Assembly: GCF_013336795.1 (NCBI RefSeq)
Contig: NZ_JAAFZT010000007.1
Location: 1-63,631 of the forward strand
DNA length: 63,631 bases
DNA from: Alteripontixanthobacter muriae
GTDB lineage: Bacteria; Pseudomonadota; Alphaproteobacteria; Sphingomonadales; Sphingomonadaceae
Direction of reading: 5' to 3'
In this document: positions 27,353 through 36,666 of the stretch, piece after piece
How positions within the stretch are numbered: the stretch's first letter is position 1
How the letters are laid out: each line of letters opens with the position of its first letter
The notes under the pieces: generated by a model
Database searches by the model: none
What the model saw: only the letters and a program-made list of their open reading frames with translations
What the model was told of the DNA's origin: nothing
Translations under genes and position numbers: made by a program

Positions 27353-27844
27353 ATGACCAACAGCACCGACATCTTCGTTCGCCTGAAGAAAGACCATGAT
27401 CGTCATCGCGACTTGCTCGATCAGATGGCCGAGACCAAGGGCGAGACGGACCGGCGCAAGGAATTGCTGGAGGAATTCACGAGGGAAGTGAAAAGTCACG
27501 CCGCGGCGGAGGAGCAGGCGCTTTATTCCACCATGCTCCGCAAACCGCCGACCACGGATGAGACACGCCATTCCGTGGCCGAACATCATGAGCTGAACGA
27601 AGCGCTGAACGATTTGGCTGCGACCGAGATGTCATCCGATGAATGGATGGAGAAGTTCAAGCAGCTCGATCATGACTATCGCCATCACATCAACGAGGAA
27701 GAGGACGACCACTTTCCCGATTTCGAGAAGCACCTGACCCCTGACGACGAACAGCACATGCGGGCAGTGTTCGATCGGCGCAAGAAAGCGGAGCACGAAG
27801 CCGCTGAAGTGACACCCGAAAAGAAGGAAGATGCTAAGGAGTGA
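27353..27844 (+). CDS. Hemerythrin HHE domain protein
   Basis: A 163-residue four-helix, probably di-iron protein that binds O2, NO or reactive species. Metal-ligand residues sit in KKDHDRHRDLLDQM, EVKSHAAAEEQALY, VAEHHELNEALND and DYRHHINEEEDDHF, the usual H...HxxxE...HxxxH...HxxxxD spacing. A charged Lys/Glu-rich tail follows. The ATG at 27353 has an AAGGGAAGA ribosome site; the frame continues upstream but lacks one there. The stop lies at the possible GTG start of the phospholipase D gene, which suggests a shared transcript. Confidence 0.9.
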   Translation: MTNSTDIFVRLKKDHDRHRDLLDQMAETKGETDRRKELLEEFTREVKSHAAAEEQALYSTMLRKPPTTDETRHSVAEHHELNEALNDLAATEMSSDEWMEKFKQLDHDYRHHINEEEDDHFPDFEKHLTPDDEQHMRAVFDRRKKAEHEAAEVTPEKKEDAKE

Positions 27845-27867
27845 GTTTTGCCTTACGGGCAAATCGC

Positions 27868-29394
27868 ATGAGTGAGAAAGCGAAGAATACATCCCGGCTT
27901 GATGACAGCGTCGAGCCGGGAGTCTGGCGTTACGAGCGCGCGGAGAAGGCCAGCGTCGTTATCGATGCAGCGGATTATTTTTCGCTGATGCAGGACGTTA
28001 TGCTGAAGGCGCGGCAGCGAATCCTGCTGATCGGCTGGGACTTCGACACCCGCATTCACCTGGCGCAGGGGCGCCGCTGGTATCAAAAGGGCTTCCGAAG
28101 GAAGTATCCCTCTCGCCTCGGCAGTTTCGTGCTCTGGCTTGCCCGGCACAACAAGAACCTCGAAGTCCGGATCCTGAAATGGAGTGTCGGCGTCTTTCAG
28201 CTGTTTTCGCGCGGCTCCATGACGATGGATCTGATGCGGTGGTTCCCGAACCGCCAGATCGACTTCAAGTTCGACACGGCGCATCCGGTCGGATGCAGTC
28301 ATCATCAGAAGCTGGTCATCCTCGATGACAGGCTGGCGGTTTGCGGCGGCATCGACATGACCACGCACCGCTGGGACACACGTTCGCATATCGAGAACGA
28401 CACGCGCCGCAAGCGGCCTCGTGGCGCGCTTTATGGCCCATGGCACGATGCGACGATGATGATGGAAGGCCCGGTTGCCTCGGCATTGTCGGAGCTTGGC
28501 CGCGACCGATGGGTCCGGGCTGGCGGGAAGCCGCTTCAGCCCATCGATAATTGCGGGGATTCGCTCTGGCCAGAAGGGCTGATGGTCAGTTTCGAAGACG
28601 TCGAGGTCGGCATTGCCCGGACGCGGGCCAAGCATCGCGACTGGGAGCAGGTGAGCGAGATCAGCGACCTGTTCGTGCGGCACATCAGGCGCGCCAAGAG
28701 GTTCGTTTATGCCGAGAGCCAGTATTTCGCGTCACGCGTTGTGGCGGAAACGATAATGGAGCGGCTGGAGGAAGATGATCCGCCCGAGATCGTCATCGTG
28801 CATCCGCAACATGCCGACGGCTGGCTGGAGCAGCAGGCGATGGACCACGCCCGCGCGAAACTCGTGCAGGGATTGCACGAGGCCGATCACAAGAAACGCT
28901 TCTCACTCTGGATGCCGTTCACCGGTGCCACGCCGATCTATGTCCATGCCAAGATCATGATCGTCGATGACGAGATCCTGCGGATTGGGTCGGCCAATCT
29001 CAACAACCGGTCTCTGGGTCTCGACAGCGAATGCGATGTGTTCATAGACTGCAAGCGACCCGGTAACGAAAAGCATTGCGCCGCCGTCCGCGGGCTGCGG
29101 CTATCGCTGCTGGCAGAACATCTGGGTGTCGGCGAGGATGAGATCGGGCCGATGCTGGACGATCACAGGTCCATGGCGGCGACGATCAGGGCAGTCGGGA
29201 CCGCGCGAACGCGATCCCTGCGTCCCTATGAACTGCCCGATCTGAACGAATTGGAGGCAAGGCTGGCCGAATCCGGCCTGCTCGATCCAGAGCGGCCCGA
29301 GGACATGTTCGAACCCTATGCAAAGGGCGGGCTGATCCGCAAGGGAAGCCGCCTGGCGAGAGCACGAAACAAGATTTTACGGAGGAAGAAATGA
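27868..29394 (+). CDS. Phospholipase D / cardiolipin-synthase-like protein
   Basis: A 508-residue protein with two HKD catalytic motifs: [18 protein letters not shown] near residue 143, and [20 protein letters not shown] near residue 358, with [11 protein letters not shown] after it. This duplicated layout is that of phosphatidyltransferases and phospholipases D acting on membrane phospholipids. I see no clear N-terminal membrane helices, which argues against classical ClsA. A GTG at 27841, overlapping the hemerythrin stop, is an alternative start. Its TGA overlaps the folE ATG by four bases. Confidence 0.88.
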   Translation: MSEKAKNTSRLDDSVEPGVWRYERAEKASVVIDAADYFSLMQDVMLKARQRILLIGWDFDTRIHLAQGRRWYQKGFRRKYPSRLGSFVLWLARHNKNLEVRILKWSVGVFQLFSRGSMTMDLMRWFPNRQIDFKFDTAHPVGCSHHQKLVILDDRLAVCGGIDMTTHRWDTRSHIENDTRRKRPRGALYGPWHDATMMMEGPVASALSELGRDRWVRAGGKPLQPIDNCGDSLWPEGLMVSFEDVEVGIARTRAKHRDWEQVSEISDLFVRHIRRAKRFVYAESQYFASRVVAETIMERLEEDDPPEIVIVHPQHADGWLEQQAMDHARAKLVQGLHEADHKKRFSLWMPFTGATPIYVHAKIMIVDDEILRIGSANLNNRSLGLDSECDVFIDCKRPGNEKHCAAVRGLRLSLLAEHLGVGEDEIGPMLDDHRSMAATIRAVGTARTRSLRPYELPDLNELEARLAESGLLDPERPEDMFEPYAKGGLIRKGSRLARARNKILRRKK

Positions 29395-29999
29395 GCAGCC
29401 TGGTCGGACCCGATGAAGACCGCGAAGCAGGTAAGCCCGAGGTGCCCGAAGATGTGCAGGACGCTATTCGCACGCTGATTTCCTGGGCGGGAGACGATCC
29501 GACGCGGGAAGGGCTGCTCGATACGCCGAAACGGGTTGCGCGTGCGTGGAAGGAATATTGCGTCGGCTATGCCGAGGATCCTTCCATCCACCTATCCCGA
29601 GTGTTCGAGGAAGTGGGCGGCTATGACGAAATCGTCCTGCTGAAGGACATTCCGTTCCAGTCGCATTGTGAACATCACATGGCGCCCATCATCGGCAAGG
29701 CTGCCATCGCTTATCTGCCGCGAGACCGCGTGGTTGGCATTTCGAAACTTGCGCGCGTGCTGCACGGATATGCTCGCCGCCTGCAGATACAGGAGCGGCT
29801 CACTGCAGAACTCGCGGCCTGCATCGATGAACATCTGAAACCCCGCGGCGTCGCGGTAGTGATCGAGGCGAGCCATGCCTGCATGACCGCGCGCGGCGTT
29901 CGCACGCCGGGTGTCTCGATGGTGACCAGCCAGGTGATGGGGGCTTTTCGCGAAGACGATCGCAGCCGCAAGGAAGTGCTCAGCCTGATGGGGTATTGA
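29391..29999 (+). CDS. folE: GTP cyclohydrolase I
   Basis: Converts GTP to 7,8-dihydroneopterin triphosphate, the first step of folate (and pterin) synthesis. The 202-residue product has the zinc/active-site motifs [38 protein letters not shown], and [16 protein letters not shown] with its zinc cysteine. It overlaps the phospholipase D gene as ATGA and so appears to be co-transcribed with stress genes rather than with other folate genes. Confidence 0.95.
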   Translation: MSSLVGPDEDREAGKPEVPEDVQDAIRTLISWAGDDPTREGLLDTPKRVARAWKEYCVGYAEDPSIHLSRVFEEVGGYDEIVLLKDIPFQSHCEHHMAPIIGKAAIAYLPRDRVVGISKLARVLHGYARRLQIQERLTAELAACIDEHLKPRGVAVVIEASHACMTARGVRTPGVSMVTSQVMGAFREDDRSRKEVLSLMGY

Positions 30000-30054
30000 T
30001 CGCAACGGATCGTCTTATCGCCGGGGCCAACGAGCGGGGAATGCCGCGCGGGAA

Positions 30055-30079
30055 GGAACTATCCAGCTTCAGTTCCGCT
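30055..30079 (+). promoter_or_regulatory. Candidate EcfG-type promoter upstream of the PA2169-family gene
   Basis: GGAAC at 30055-30059, a 16-base spacer and CGCT at 30076-30079, near the GGAAC-N16/17-CGTT consensus (one mismatch in the -10). It lies 42 bp before the ATG. The same segment is also an imperfect palindrome (GGAAC...GTTCC), which could instead be chance or a regulator site. Confidence 0.4.
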
Positions 30080-30121
30080 GTATCGGGACAACTACCTTCC
30101 CATACAGGATGACGATGCAAC

Positions 30122-30565
30122 ATGGCGATCAAAGACGATATTTCGGCGACTAACGGTCTGATCAAGACTACACTCGACAGCATGAAAGGTTATCGGGAAG
30201 CTTCGCAGGACAGCAAGACTGCCAACGCTGCCTTTTTCTGCGAAATGGCCGATCAGCGCAGCGCCGTTGCAACAAGGCTGCAGTCGCATGTCGCCTCGCT
30301 GGGCGGCGACCCGCAAGACGAAAGCAGTGCCTCTGCCGCAGCCCATCGCGGTTTCATGAACCTCAAGCAGGCGATCATGGGCACCGAGGAGAAAGCCGTG
30401 GTCGAAGAGGTTGAACGGGGCGAGGACTTCATCAAGGCGAAGTACGAAGCTGCCCTGAAAAGCAATGATCTCTCACCCGCAACGCGGAGCGAGATCGAGG
30501 AAGCCTATGTTTCGATCAAGGCGGGTCATGACAAGGTCAGTGCCATGAAGCACGCCATGCGCTGA
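30122..30565 (+). CDS. PA2169-family four-helix-bundle protein (DUF2383)
   Basis: A 147-residue ferritin-like four-helix-bundle protein of the PA2169/DUF2383 family, whose members are often stress-induced but lack a defined activity. Family marks include the N-terminal DISATNGLIKTTLDSMKGY, the AFFCEMADQRSAVA helix, and a late ERGEDFIKAKYEAAL helix. Metal-binding residues are not obvious. It begins 122 bp after folE with a candidate stress promoter in the gap, and is followed by a strong terminator. Confidence 0.85.
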   Translation: MAIKDDISATNGLIKTTLDSMKGYREASQDSKTANAAFFCEMADQRSAVATRLQSHVASLGGDPQDESSASAAAHRGFMNLKQAIMGTEEKAVVEEVERGEDFIKAKYEAALKSNDLSPATRSEIEEAYVSIKAGHDKVSAMKHAMR

Positions 30566-30586
30566 ACCGCAGTTTTAACAAAGACT

Positions 30587-30620
30587 GGGGCGCCGTCTGC
30601 AGTCAGGCGGCGCCCCTTTT
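30587..30620 (+). terminator. Rho-independent terminator after the PA2169-family gene
   Basis: Stem GGGGCGCCG (30587-30595) pairs perfectly with CGGCGCCCC (30608-30616). Inner CTG/CAG pairs extend it, and TTTT follows. It ends the rightward stress-gene run before the convergent peroxiredoxin. Confidence 0.9.
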
Positions 30621-30658
30621 GTTTCAGGCCCTTCTTCGGCCTGGGTGCTTATACCGGA

Positions 30659-31138
30659 TCAGAGCTGGCCCAGCAGGTGATCGGCGGAGCTGACCGAGAA
30701 ATCGCCGGGCTGTTCGACATTCAGCTGTGTGACCTTGCCGTCGTCGACTACCATCGAGAAACGCTGGCCACGCTTGCCCATGCCGAACCCGCTGCCATCC
30801 ATCGTCAGGCCGAGCTTGTCGGCGAATTCGGCATTGCCGTCAGCGAGCATCGTGATGTCCGAAGCGCCGTTGTCCTTGGCCCAGGCGGCCATGACGAAAG
30901 CGTCGTTCACCGCGGTGCAGGCGATCTCGTCGATGCCCTTGGCCTTGAGCTCATCCGCTTTGTCGACAAATCCGGGCAGATGCTTGGCCGAACAGGTCGG
31001 TGTGTAAGCGCCGGGAACGGAAAAGATCGCGACCTTCTTGCCAGCGAAGAAGTCCTTCGCCTCGATCTTGTCCGGGCCTTCGGGCGTCGCCTTCACCAGT
31101 GTTGCCTGCGGGATAGTGTCGCCTACGGAAATCGTCAT
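30659..31138 (-). CDS. Peroxiredoxin (Prx5/AhpE-like, thioredoxin or glutaredoxin dependent)
   Basis: A 159-residue thiol peroxidase that reduces H2O2 and organic hydroperoxides. The peroxidatic Cys49 is in VPGAYTPTCSAKHLP, the Prx5 signature. GMGKRGQRFSMVVDDG and a short C-terminus follow, as in the atypical 2-Cys/1-Cys Prx5 group. A second cysteine (ACTAV, about residue 75) could be a resolving residue. It is monocistronic, convergent with the PA2169-type gene and divergent from ahcY, with a 194-bp gap. Confidence 0.92.
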   Translation of the reverse strand: MTISVGDTIPQATLVKATPEGPDKIEAKDFFAGKKVAIFSVPGAYTPTCSAKHLPGFVDKADELKAKGIDEIACTAVNDAFVMAAWAKDNGASDITMLADGNAEFADKLGLTMDGSGFGMGKRGQRFSMVVDDGKVTQLNVEQPGDFSVSSADHLLGQL

Positions 31139-31332
31139 GCAATTCGCTCCAGATTAGTTGTCGATGAGGCTGCAGATAGGAACGGACGGGAGGCGAACAA
31201 GCCGCGCCGATCGAATCCGTCAAGCGCAGTTTGCCAATGAATGCAGGAGTGGTAAGGGCGCTGCAACATCAAGGCCGACGCAAGCGCGGCCTGTCCTGAG
31301 CAATTCCTCATAACAAAATACAGGAGCCGGTC

Positions 31333-32742
31333 TTGGCTGACACTAACGACTACATCATCAAGGATATCGGTCTTGCCGGATACGGCCGCGCGGAAATCGC
31401 CATCGCCGAAACCGAAATGCCGGGCCTCATGTCGCTGCGCGATGAATATGGCGAGAGTCAGCCGCTGAAGGGTGCCCGCATCACCGGCAGCCTGCACATG
31501 ACCATTCAGACCGCCGTGTTGATCCAGACGCTCACCGCGCTCGGCGCCGATGTGCGCTGGGCCACCTGCAACATCTATTCGACGCAGGATCACGCCGCAG
31601 CTGCCATCGCCGACAGCGGCGTGCCGGTGTTCGCCGTTAAGGGCGAATCGCTTGCCGAATATTGGGACTATGTTGGCCGCATCTTCGACTGGTCGAGCGA
31701 TGACGATGCTGATTGCACCGCAAACATCATCCTCGACGACGGCGGTGATGCCACCATGTTCGCGCTGTGGGGCGCACGGCTGGAAGCGGGCGAGGAAATG
31801 CCCGAGCCGCAGAATGCCGAAGAAATCGAAATGCAGCGCGCGCTGAAGGCTTACATCAAGGCAAAGCCCGGCTATCTGACCAAATCGGTTGAGAACATCG
31901 TCGGCGTCTCGGAAGAAACCACGACCGGCGTGCATCGCCTTTACTCGCTCGCGAAGAATGGCAAGCTTCCGTTCCCTGCCATCAACGTGAACGATAGCGT
32001 CACCAAGTCGAAGTTCGACAATCTCTATGGTTGCCGTGAATCGCTCGTCGACGCCATTCGCCGCGCCACCGATGTCATGCTGTCGGGCAAGGTTGCCTGC
32101 GTCGCCGGCTTCGGCGATGTCGGCAAGGGCAGCGCCGACAGCCTGCGCAATGGCGGCGCTCGTGTCATGGTAACCGAGATCGACCCGATCTGCGCGTTGC
32201 AGGCGGCGATGGAAGGCTATGAAGTCGTGACGATGGAAGACGCGGTGAGCCGCGCCGACATCTTCGTGACGACGACCGGCAACGAAGACGTCATCACGGC
32301 CGAGCACATGAAGGCGATGAAGCCGATGAGCATCGTCTGCAATATCGGCCATTTCGATTCCGAGATCCAGATCTCGGCGCTCGACAATTACGAATGGACC
32401 GAATTGAAGCCCGGCACTGACCTCGTAAAATTCCCCGACGGCAAGGAAATCATCATTCTGGCGAAGGGCCGCCTGGTGAACCTCGCCTGCGCGACCGGGC
32501 ACCCGAGCTTCGTCATGAGCTGTTCCTTCACCAACCAGGTGCTGGCGCAGATCGAACTCTACAAGAACGGCAATGCCTACAAGAACGACGTCTATGTCCT
32601 GCCCAAGCATCTGGACGAGAAGGTGGCGGCGCTGCATCTCGACAAGCTGGGCGTGAAGCTGACGAAGCTGAGCAAGGAACAGGCGGATTACATCGGCGTG
32701 CCGGTGGAAGGCCCCTACAAGCCCGAACATTACCGTTACTGA
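31333..32742 (+). CDS. ahcY: Adenosylhomocysteinase
   Basis: Hydrolyses S-adenosylhomocysteine to adenosine and homocysteine, removing the inhibitory product of SAM-dependent methylation. The 469-residue NAD-containing enzyme has [15 protein letters not shown], the [14 protein letters not shown] substrate region, Rossmann [25 protein letters not shown], and the C-terminal KPEHYRY that reaches into the neighbouring subunit. The start is TTG at 31333 with AGGAG six bases upstream; no ATG fits. A hairpin at 32785-32823 separates it from divL. Confidence 0.96.
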   Translation: MADTNDYIIKDIGLAGYGRAEIAIAETEMPGLMSLRDEYGESQPLKGARITGSLHMTIQTAVLIQTLTALGADVRWATCNIYSTQDHAAAAIADSGVPVFAVKGESLAEYWDYVGRIFDWSSDDDADCTANIILDDGGDATMFALWGARLEAGEEMPEPQNAEEIEMQRALKAYIKAKPGYLTKSVENIVGVSEETTTGVHRLYSLAKNGKLPFPAINVNDSVTKSKFDNLYGCRESLVDAIRRATDVMLSGKVACVAGFGDVGKGSADSLRNGGARVMVTEIDPICALQAAMEGYEVVTMEDAVSRADIFVTTTGNEDVITAEHMKAMKPMSIVCNIGHFDSEIQISALDNYEWTELKPGTDLVKFPDGKEIIILAKGRLVNLACATGHPSFVMSCSFTNQVLAQIELYKNGNAYKNDVYVLPKHLDEKVAALHLDKLGVKLTKLSKEQADYIGVPVEGPYKPEHYRY

Positions 32743-32784
32743 GCCTTCGCAGCGCCTTGTCGCGCTGTAGCTCTGGATCTGAAG

Positions 32785-32823
32785 GGGTCCGCCGATACCA
32801 TCCTGACGGATGATCGGCGGCCC
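32785..32823 (+). terminator. Hairpin between ahcY and divL
   Basis: GGGTCCGCCGAT (32785-32796) pairs with ATCGGCGGCCC (32813-32823), with a minor internal ATC/GAT pairing in the loop. The run after it is T-rich but broken (TTCATCATATTT). It probably terminates ahcY transcription. Confidence 0.6.
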
Positions 32824-32909
32824 TTCATCATATTTGCGGGGGATTCTGCTGTCTTTTGTCGCACGCACGCCATTGCATCCGGCACACGGGCGTCATAGCG
32901 AACGACTGC

Positions 32910-35264
32910 ATGGAACTGACCCCCACCGCGCTGGCCCTGATCGGCCTGCTTATGGCAGCATGGACGGCTGCTGCGGCTTGGATGATGATCTCGTCAGCCG
33001 CTCGCGCGCGAAAGGCGGAATCGAGCCGCAAGGCTGCCCGCCGCCTGACCCGGCTGATCGATGAGGCCCCCGCCATCCCGCTACTCATAAGGGCCGATGG
33101 CAAGATCGAAGCGCCCGACAGGCTGGCTCGCTGGCTGGGGCTGGACGAGGTGCCGCGTTACCTATCCGATCTCGACGGTGGCGGGGCGGCGGGCAAGCGC
33201 GGCGGCGGCCTGTCGGTCCCGCAATTGGAAGAGCTTACTCGAAACGTCCGGACGACGCAGAAAACCGCTGCTCCGTTCCGAATGGCACTGACGCCGCCCG
33301 CGTCGAATCGCAGCCTGGCCCTGCGCGGATCGCTCGCAGATGCCCAGGTGTGGCCCGGCGGCGCGGCGCTGGTCTGGATCTTCGATTTCAGCGAAAGCGA
33401 GAGCGAACTTACCCGGTTACGCACGGAATCGCTGCAGGCACGGCAGGATTTCATCGCCCTGTCAGGCCTGATCGAGGCAGCTCCCATGCCGATGTGGTTC
33501 CGTTCCTCCGATTGCCGGTTGAAACTGGTGAACGCCGCTTACGTCAAAGCAGTTGGCGCCGCTTCGGTAGATCAGGTGATCGCCGAGCAGATCGAACTCA
33601 TCGAGAGCACCGAGGGACGCACTGCCGCGCAATATGCCGGGCAGGCAGCGGAACAGGCGGCGTTAATGGAACGTGTCGTCGCCACGACGATCGATGGCGC
33701 TCGCCGAACCATGAGGGTGAGTGATTTGCCTCTCGGGGCGGAAGGAGTCGCGGGATATGCCGTCGACATGGAAGAACTGGAGGAGCAAAGGCGCGCCTTC
33801 CGGGCTTTCCGCGAAGCACAGCGGCAGATGCTCGACCAACTGTCCGTCGGGGTCGCACAATTCGACGGGCAGCGCCGCATCATATCAGCCAATCAGCCCT
33901 TTCGCCGAATATTTGCGATCGCGACAGGCGCGGTCGCCGGGGGCAAGACCTTCGATCGTATTCTTTCCGATGCGAGGGAACAGGGCCGGACCCCGGAAGT
34001 GCGCGACTTCCCGGCATGGCGCGCCGAACATGCCGAATGGTTTGCGGCGGGGGAAACGCAGGAAGAGGCATGGCCGCTGCCCGGCGGCACGCACCTCCGT
34101 GTCGTTGCACAACCCATGCCGGACGGCGGCCTCGTGCTCATCGCCGAAGATCGAACCGAGCAGCTGGCCCTGTCCGCCACGCGCGACACCTTGCTGCGAA
34201 CGCGCACTGCAACCTTCGATAGCCTGTTCGAATCGCTGGCGGTATTCGCGCCTGATGGACGGGTGCAGATCTGGAACCGCAGTTTCGCGCAAAGCTGGGG
34301 GCTGCCGGGCGATTTCCTCGACGGCCATCCCTCGGCGGAAGCTGTTCTGGACGCTATCGCTCCGCATCTACAGGATGCTGATAACGCCGAGGCCATAGGC
34401 CGCACCATTCGCGCTGCGACGCTGGACCGCAAGGGCACGGGTGGGCGCGTTGCCCTGACGGACGGACGGGTTCTGGAATATGCCGGTGTGCCGCTGCCGG
34501 ACGGCAACGGACTACTCACCGTTCTCGACATCACCGATGCGCAAATGGCGGAAAATGCCTTGCGCGAAAGGAACCAGGCGCTGGAACAGGCGGATCAGGT
34601 GAAGACGCGTTTCCTCGCCAACATGTCCTATGAATTTCGCACGCCGCTGACGTCCATCGGCGGCTTTGCCGAACTGCTGCAGGCGGGCGTAGCCGGCGAC
34701 CTTTCGGAGCAGGGGCGCGATTATGTCGATGCGATCGTCCGGTCGGTAGGCCGACTGACAGAGCAGGTGGAAAATGTGCTCGACCTGTCACAAAGCGAAG
34801 CGGGCCTGATGCCCATATCCAAGGAACCGCTTCGCCTCTTGCCCTTCGTGACGGATATCGTGAGGCAGAGGGCGCAGCTTCTCGAAGAACGCGGCCTGAC
34901 ACTGGATCTGCGTGGGGGCGCAGGGACCAGGATCGAGGCCGACCCGCGTCAGCTTGGAAAGGCGATCGGTCACCTCCTCGACAATGCGATTGCTGCGACA
35001 GGTGCAGGAGGCAAGATCCTGGTAGACCTCTCGCGAAAGAAGGGTGTGTCCCGGATCGTGATCTCGGATAATGGCGCGGGGATGACGAGAAGCGAGCTGG
35101 CGCGAGCCATGGATGGGCTGCGCACCGCTGCCGATGGTACGCTCGAACGAAGGCAGGGGCTGGGCATCCCGCTGGCACGTCAGCTGGTCGAGGCGCACGG
35201 CGGCTCGCTCGAGATCGTCTCCGCGAAGGGACAAGGCACATTCGCCACGGTGGCGCTGCCATGA
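32910..35264 (+). CDS. divL: DivL-type sensor histidine kinase homologue with Tyr in place of the phospho-acceptor His
   Basis: A 784-residue protein: an N-terminal membrane segment (LALIGLLMAAWTAAAAWMM), a series of PAS-like domains, then a kinase core. The dimerisation/phospho-acceptor helix reads FLANMSYEFRTPLTSIGGF, so Tyr574 occupies the site of the conserved His of the MSHELRTPL box. The ATPase domain keeps the N box (LLDNAIAA), G1 (SDNGAGM) and G2 (GLGIPLARQLVEAHGG). Caulobacter DivL, a polar cell-cycle regulator that works with DivK and CckA, has the same Tyr substitution. Orthology is inferred from this residue and the length. Its stop overlaps tsaE (ATGA). Confidence 0.88.
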   Translation: MELTPTALALIGLLMAAWTAAAAWMMISSAARARKAESSRKAARRLTRLIDEAPAIPLLIRADGKIEAPDRLARWLGLDEVPRYLSDLDGGGAAGKRGGGLSVPQLEELTRNVRTTQKTAAPFRMALTPPASNRSLALRGSLADAQVWPGGAALVWIFDFSESESELTRLRTESLQARQDFIALSGLIEAAPMPMWFRSSDCRLKLVNAAYVKAVGAASVDQVIAEQIELIESTEGRTAAQYAGQAAEQAALMERVVATTIDGARRTMRVSDLPLGAEGVAGYAVDMEELEEQRRAFRAFREAQRQMLDQLSVGVAQFDGQRRIISANQPFRRIFAIATGAVAGGKTFDRILSDAREQGRTPEVRDFPAWRAEHAEWFAAGETQEEAWPLPGGTHLRVVAQPMPDGGLVLIAEDRTEQLALSATRDTLLRTRTATFDSLFESLAVFAPDGRVQIWNRSFAQSWGLPGDFLDGHPSAEAVLDAIAPHLQDADNAEAIGRTIRAATLDRKGTGGRVALTDGRVLEYAGVPLPDGNGLLTVLDITDAQMAENALRERNQALEQADQVKTRFLANMSYEFRTPLTSIGGFAELLQAGVAGDLSEQGRDYVDAIVRSVGRLTEQVENVLDLSQSEAGLMPISKEPLRLLPFVTDIVRQRAQLLEERGLTLDLRGGAGTRIEADPRQLGKAIGHLLDNAIAATGAGGKILVDLSRKKGVSRIVISDNGAGMTRSELARAMDGLRTAADGTLERRQGLGIPLARQLVEAHGGSLEIVSAKGQGTFATVALP

Positions 35265-35695
35265 TCCGTAACCTGCCGAACCTCGCTGCGATGCGCGAAT
35301 ATGGTCGAAATGTCGCCGCCAAGCTTTGCGCAGGCGACGTTGTCGCACTTACCGGTCGTCTGGGTGCCGGCAAGACCACCCTGGCCCGCGAGATCATTGC
35401 GGCTCTGGGCCATGAAGGAGAAGTCCCTTCGCCGACCTTTACGGTTGTCGAATGCTACGACACCGACCCGCCGGTGGTACATGCGGATTTCTACCGGTTG
35501 AACGATCCTGCTGAGGCGCAGGAACTCGGGCTGGACGATTACCGGGAAGGGGCCGTGCTGATCGCCGAATGGCCAGATAAGGCGGGCGGCTTCGAAACCG
35601 AGCCCGCGTGCCTGTCCATTCACCTCGAAATTGCGGATGAGGGGCGGATTGCGATTGCCCGCCCAGGCCCTGATTGGCTAACCCGCCTGCCATGA
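35261..35695 (+). CDS. tsaE: tRNA threonylcarbamoyladenosine biosynthesis ATPase TsaE
   Basis: P-loop ATPase that drives the TsaB-TsaD complex in making t6A37 on ANN-decoding tRNAs. The 144-residue product has Walker A LTGRLGAGKTTLAREI, the SPTFTVVECYD motif, and HADFYRL with its conserved Asp. ATG and TGA overlaps join it to divL upstream and amgK downstream, so all three are translationally coupled. Confidence 0.94.
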   Translation: MIRNLPNLAAMREYGRNVAAKLCAGDVVALTGRLGAGKTTLAREIIAALGHEGEVPSPTFTVVECYDTDPPVVHADFYRLNDPAEAQELGLDDYREGAVLIAEWPDKAGGFETEPACLSIHLEIADEGRIAIARPGPDWLTRLP

Positions 35696-36666
35696 GTGAC
35701 CTTCCCGACGGAATCGAACCCTTTCTTACTGCAAATGGCTGGGCCGATGCAGCCATCTCACCGCTTCCAGGCGATGCCAGCTTCCGGCGCTATTTTCGCC
35801 TCACACTTGGCGGCGAAAGCGCCATGCTCATGCATGCGCCGCCGCCGCACGAAGACCCGCGCCCCTTCCTGCAAGTGGCGGAGTGGCTTGCCGGGCAGGA
35901 ACTGCGCGCGCCCGCCATTCTGGCGCAGGATGCGGCGGCTGGCTGGGTGCTGATCGAGGATTTCGGCGACGATCGCATGCGCGAGGCGCTCGAGGCCGAT
36001 CCTTCTCGTGAAGGGACGATTTACGCCGAGGCAATCGATACGCTCGTGACCTTGCACGGGAAACCCGCCGGTCCTTTCGAACCATACGACATGGCAGTGT
36101 ACCGGCGTGAGGTCGATCTGTTCGTCGAATGGTACTGTCCATTGCTTGACCTGAACATCGACAGACCTTCCTGGGGTTCCGCATGGAAGCAAGCACTGGA
36201 ACCACTGCTCGAACATCAGCAGCCGGGTGTGACCGTTCTGCGGGATTACCATGCCGAGAATATCATGCTGCCTCCCGGCGGCGGTCAGGGTCTGATCGAC
36301 TTTCAGGACGCTCTGGTTGGCCACCCCGCCTATGATCTCGTATCGCTCCTTCAGGATGCGCGGCGCGATGTCTCATCCGCGCTCGAACAGCAGATGGTGG
36401 AGAGATACAAGCAAGCTGTGTCCCCTGGCCCCGAGTTCGCTGCCGATTATGCGCGGCTCGGGGCGCAGCGGAATGCCAAGATCGTCGGAATATTCGCGCG
36501 GTTGTGGAAGCGCGACAACAAGGCGCGTTATCTCGCCTATATTCCCCGCGTCTGGGAGGCGATGGAGCAAGACCTTGCCCATCCCGCACTTGCGCCTGTC
36601 GCAGACTGGTTCGATGCAAACATCCCGCGCAACATACGCGACAACCGCGGTGGAGAGCTGCGGTGA
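35692..36666 (+). CDS. amgK: N-acetylmuramate/N-acetylglucosamine kinase AmgK
   Basis: Phosphorylates the anomeric position of MurNAc/GlcNAc in the peptidoglycan-recycling route that bypasses de novo UDP-MurNAc synthesis. The 324-residue aminoglycoside-phosphotransferase-fold protein has catalytic VLRDYHAENIMLPPGG and the metal-binding LIDFQDALVGHPAYD. Recognition as AmgK rests on the partner gene murU directly downstream (GTGA overlap). The start at 35692 overlaps the tsaE stop; an in-frame ATG six codons earlier is less likely. Confidence 0.9.
   Translation: MSDLPDGIEPFLTANGWADAAISPLPGDASFRRYFRLTLGGESAMLMHAPPPHEDPRPFLQVAEWLAGQELRAPAILAQDAAAGWVLIEDFGDDRMREALEADPSREGTIYAEAIDTLVTLHGKPAGPFEPYDMAVYRREVDLFVEWYCPLLDLNIDRPSWGSAWKQALEPLLEHQQPGVTVLRDYHAENIMLPPGGGQGLIDFQDALVGHPAYDLVSLLQDARRDVSSALEQQMVERYKQAVSPGPEFAADYARLGAQRNAKIVGIFARLWKRDNKARYLAYIPRVWEAMEQDLAHPALAPVADWFDANIPRNIRDNRGGELR

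Noticed and set aside
31139-31332. SAH riboswitch upstream of ahcY
   Set aside because: The leader contains GGGCGCTGCAAC, similar to the SAH riboswitch core, and a good AGGCCG/CGGCCT hairpin. I could not find the downstream partner (GCGCCC or GCGCTC) needed for the pseudoknot or the AGGCTCGG closing strand, so the match is not enough.
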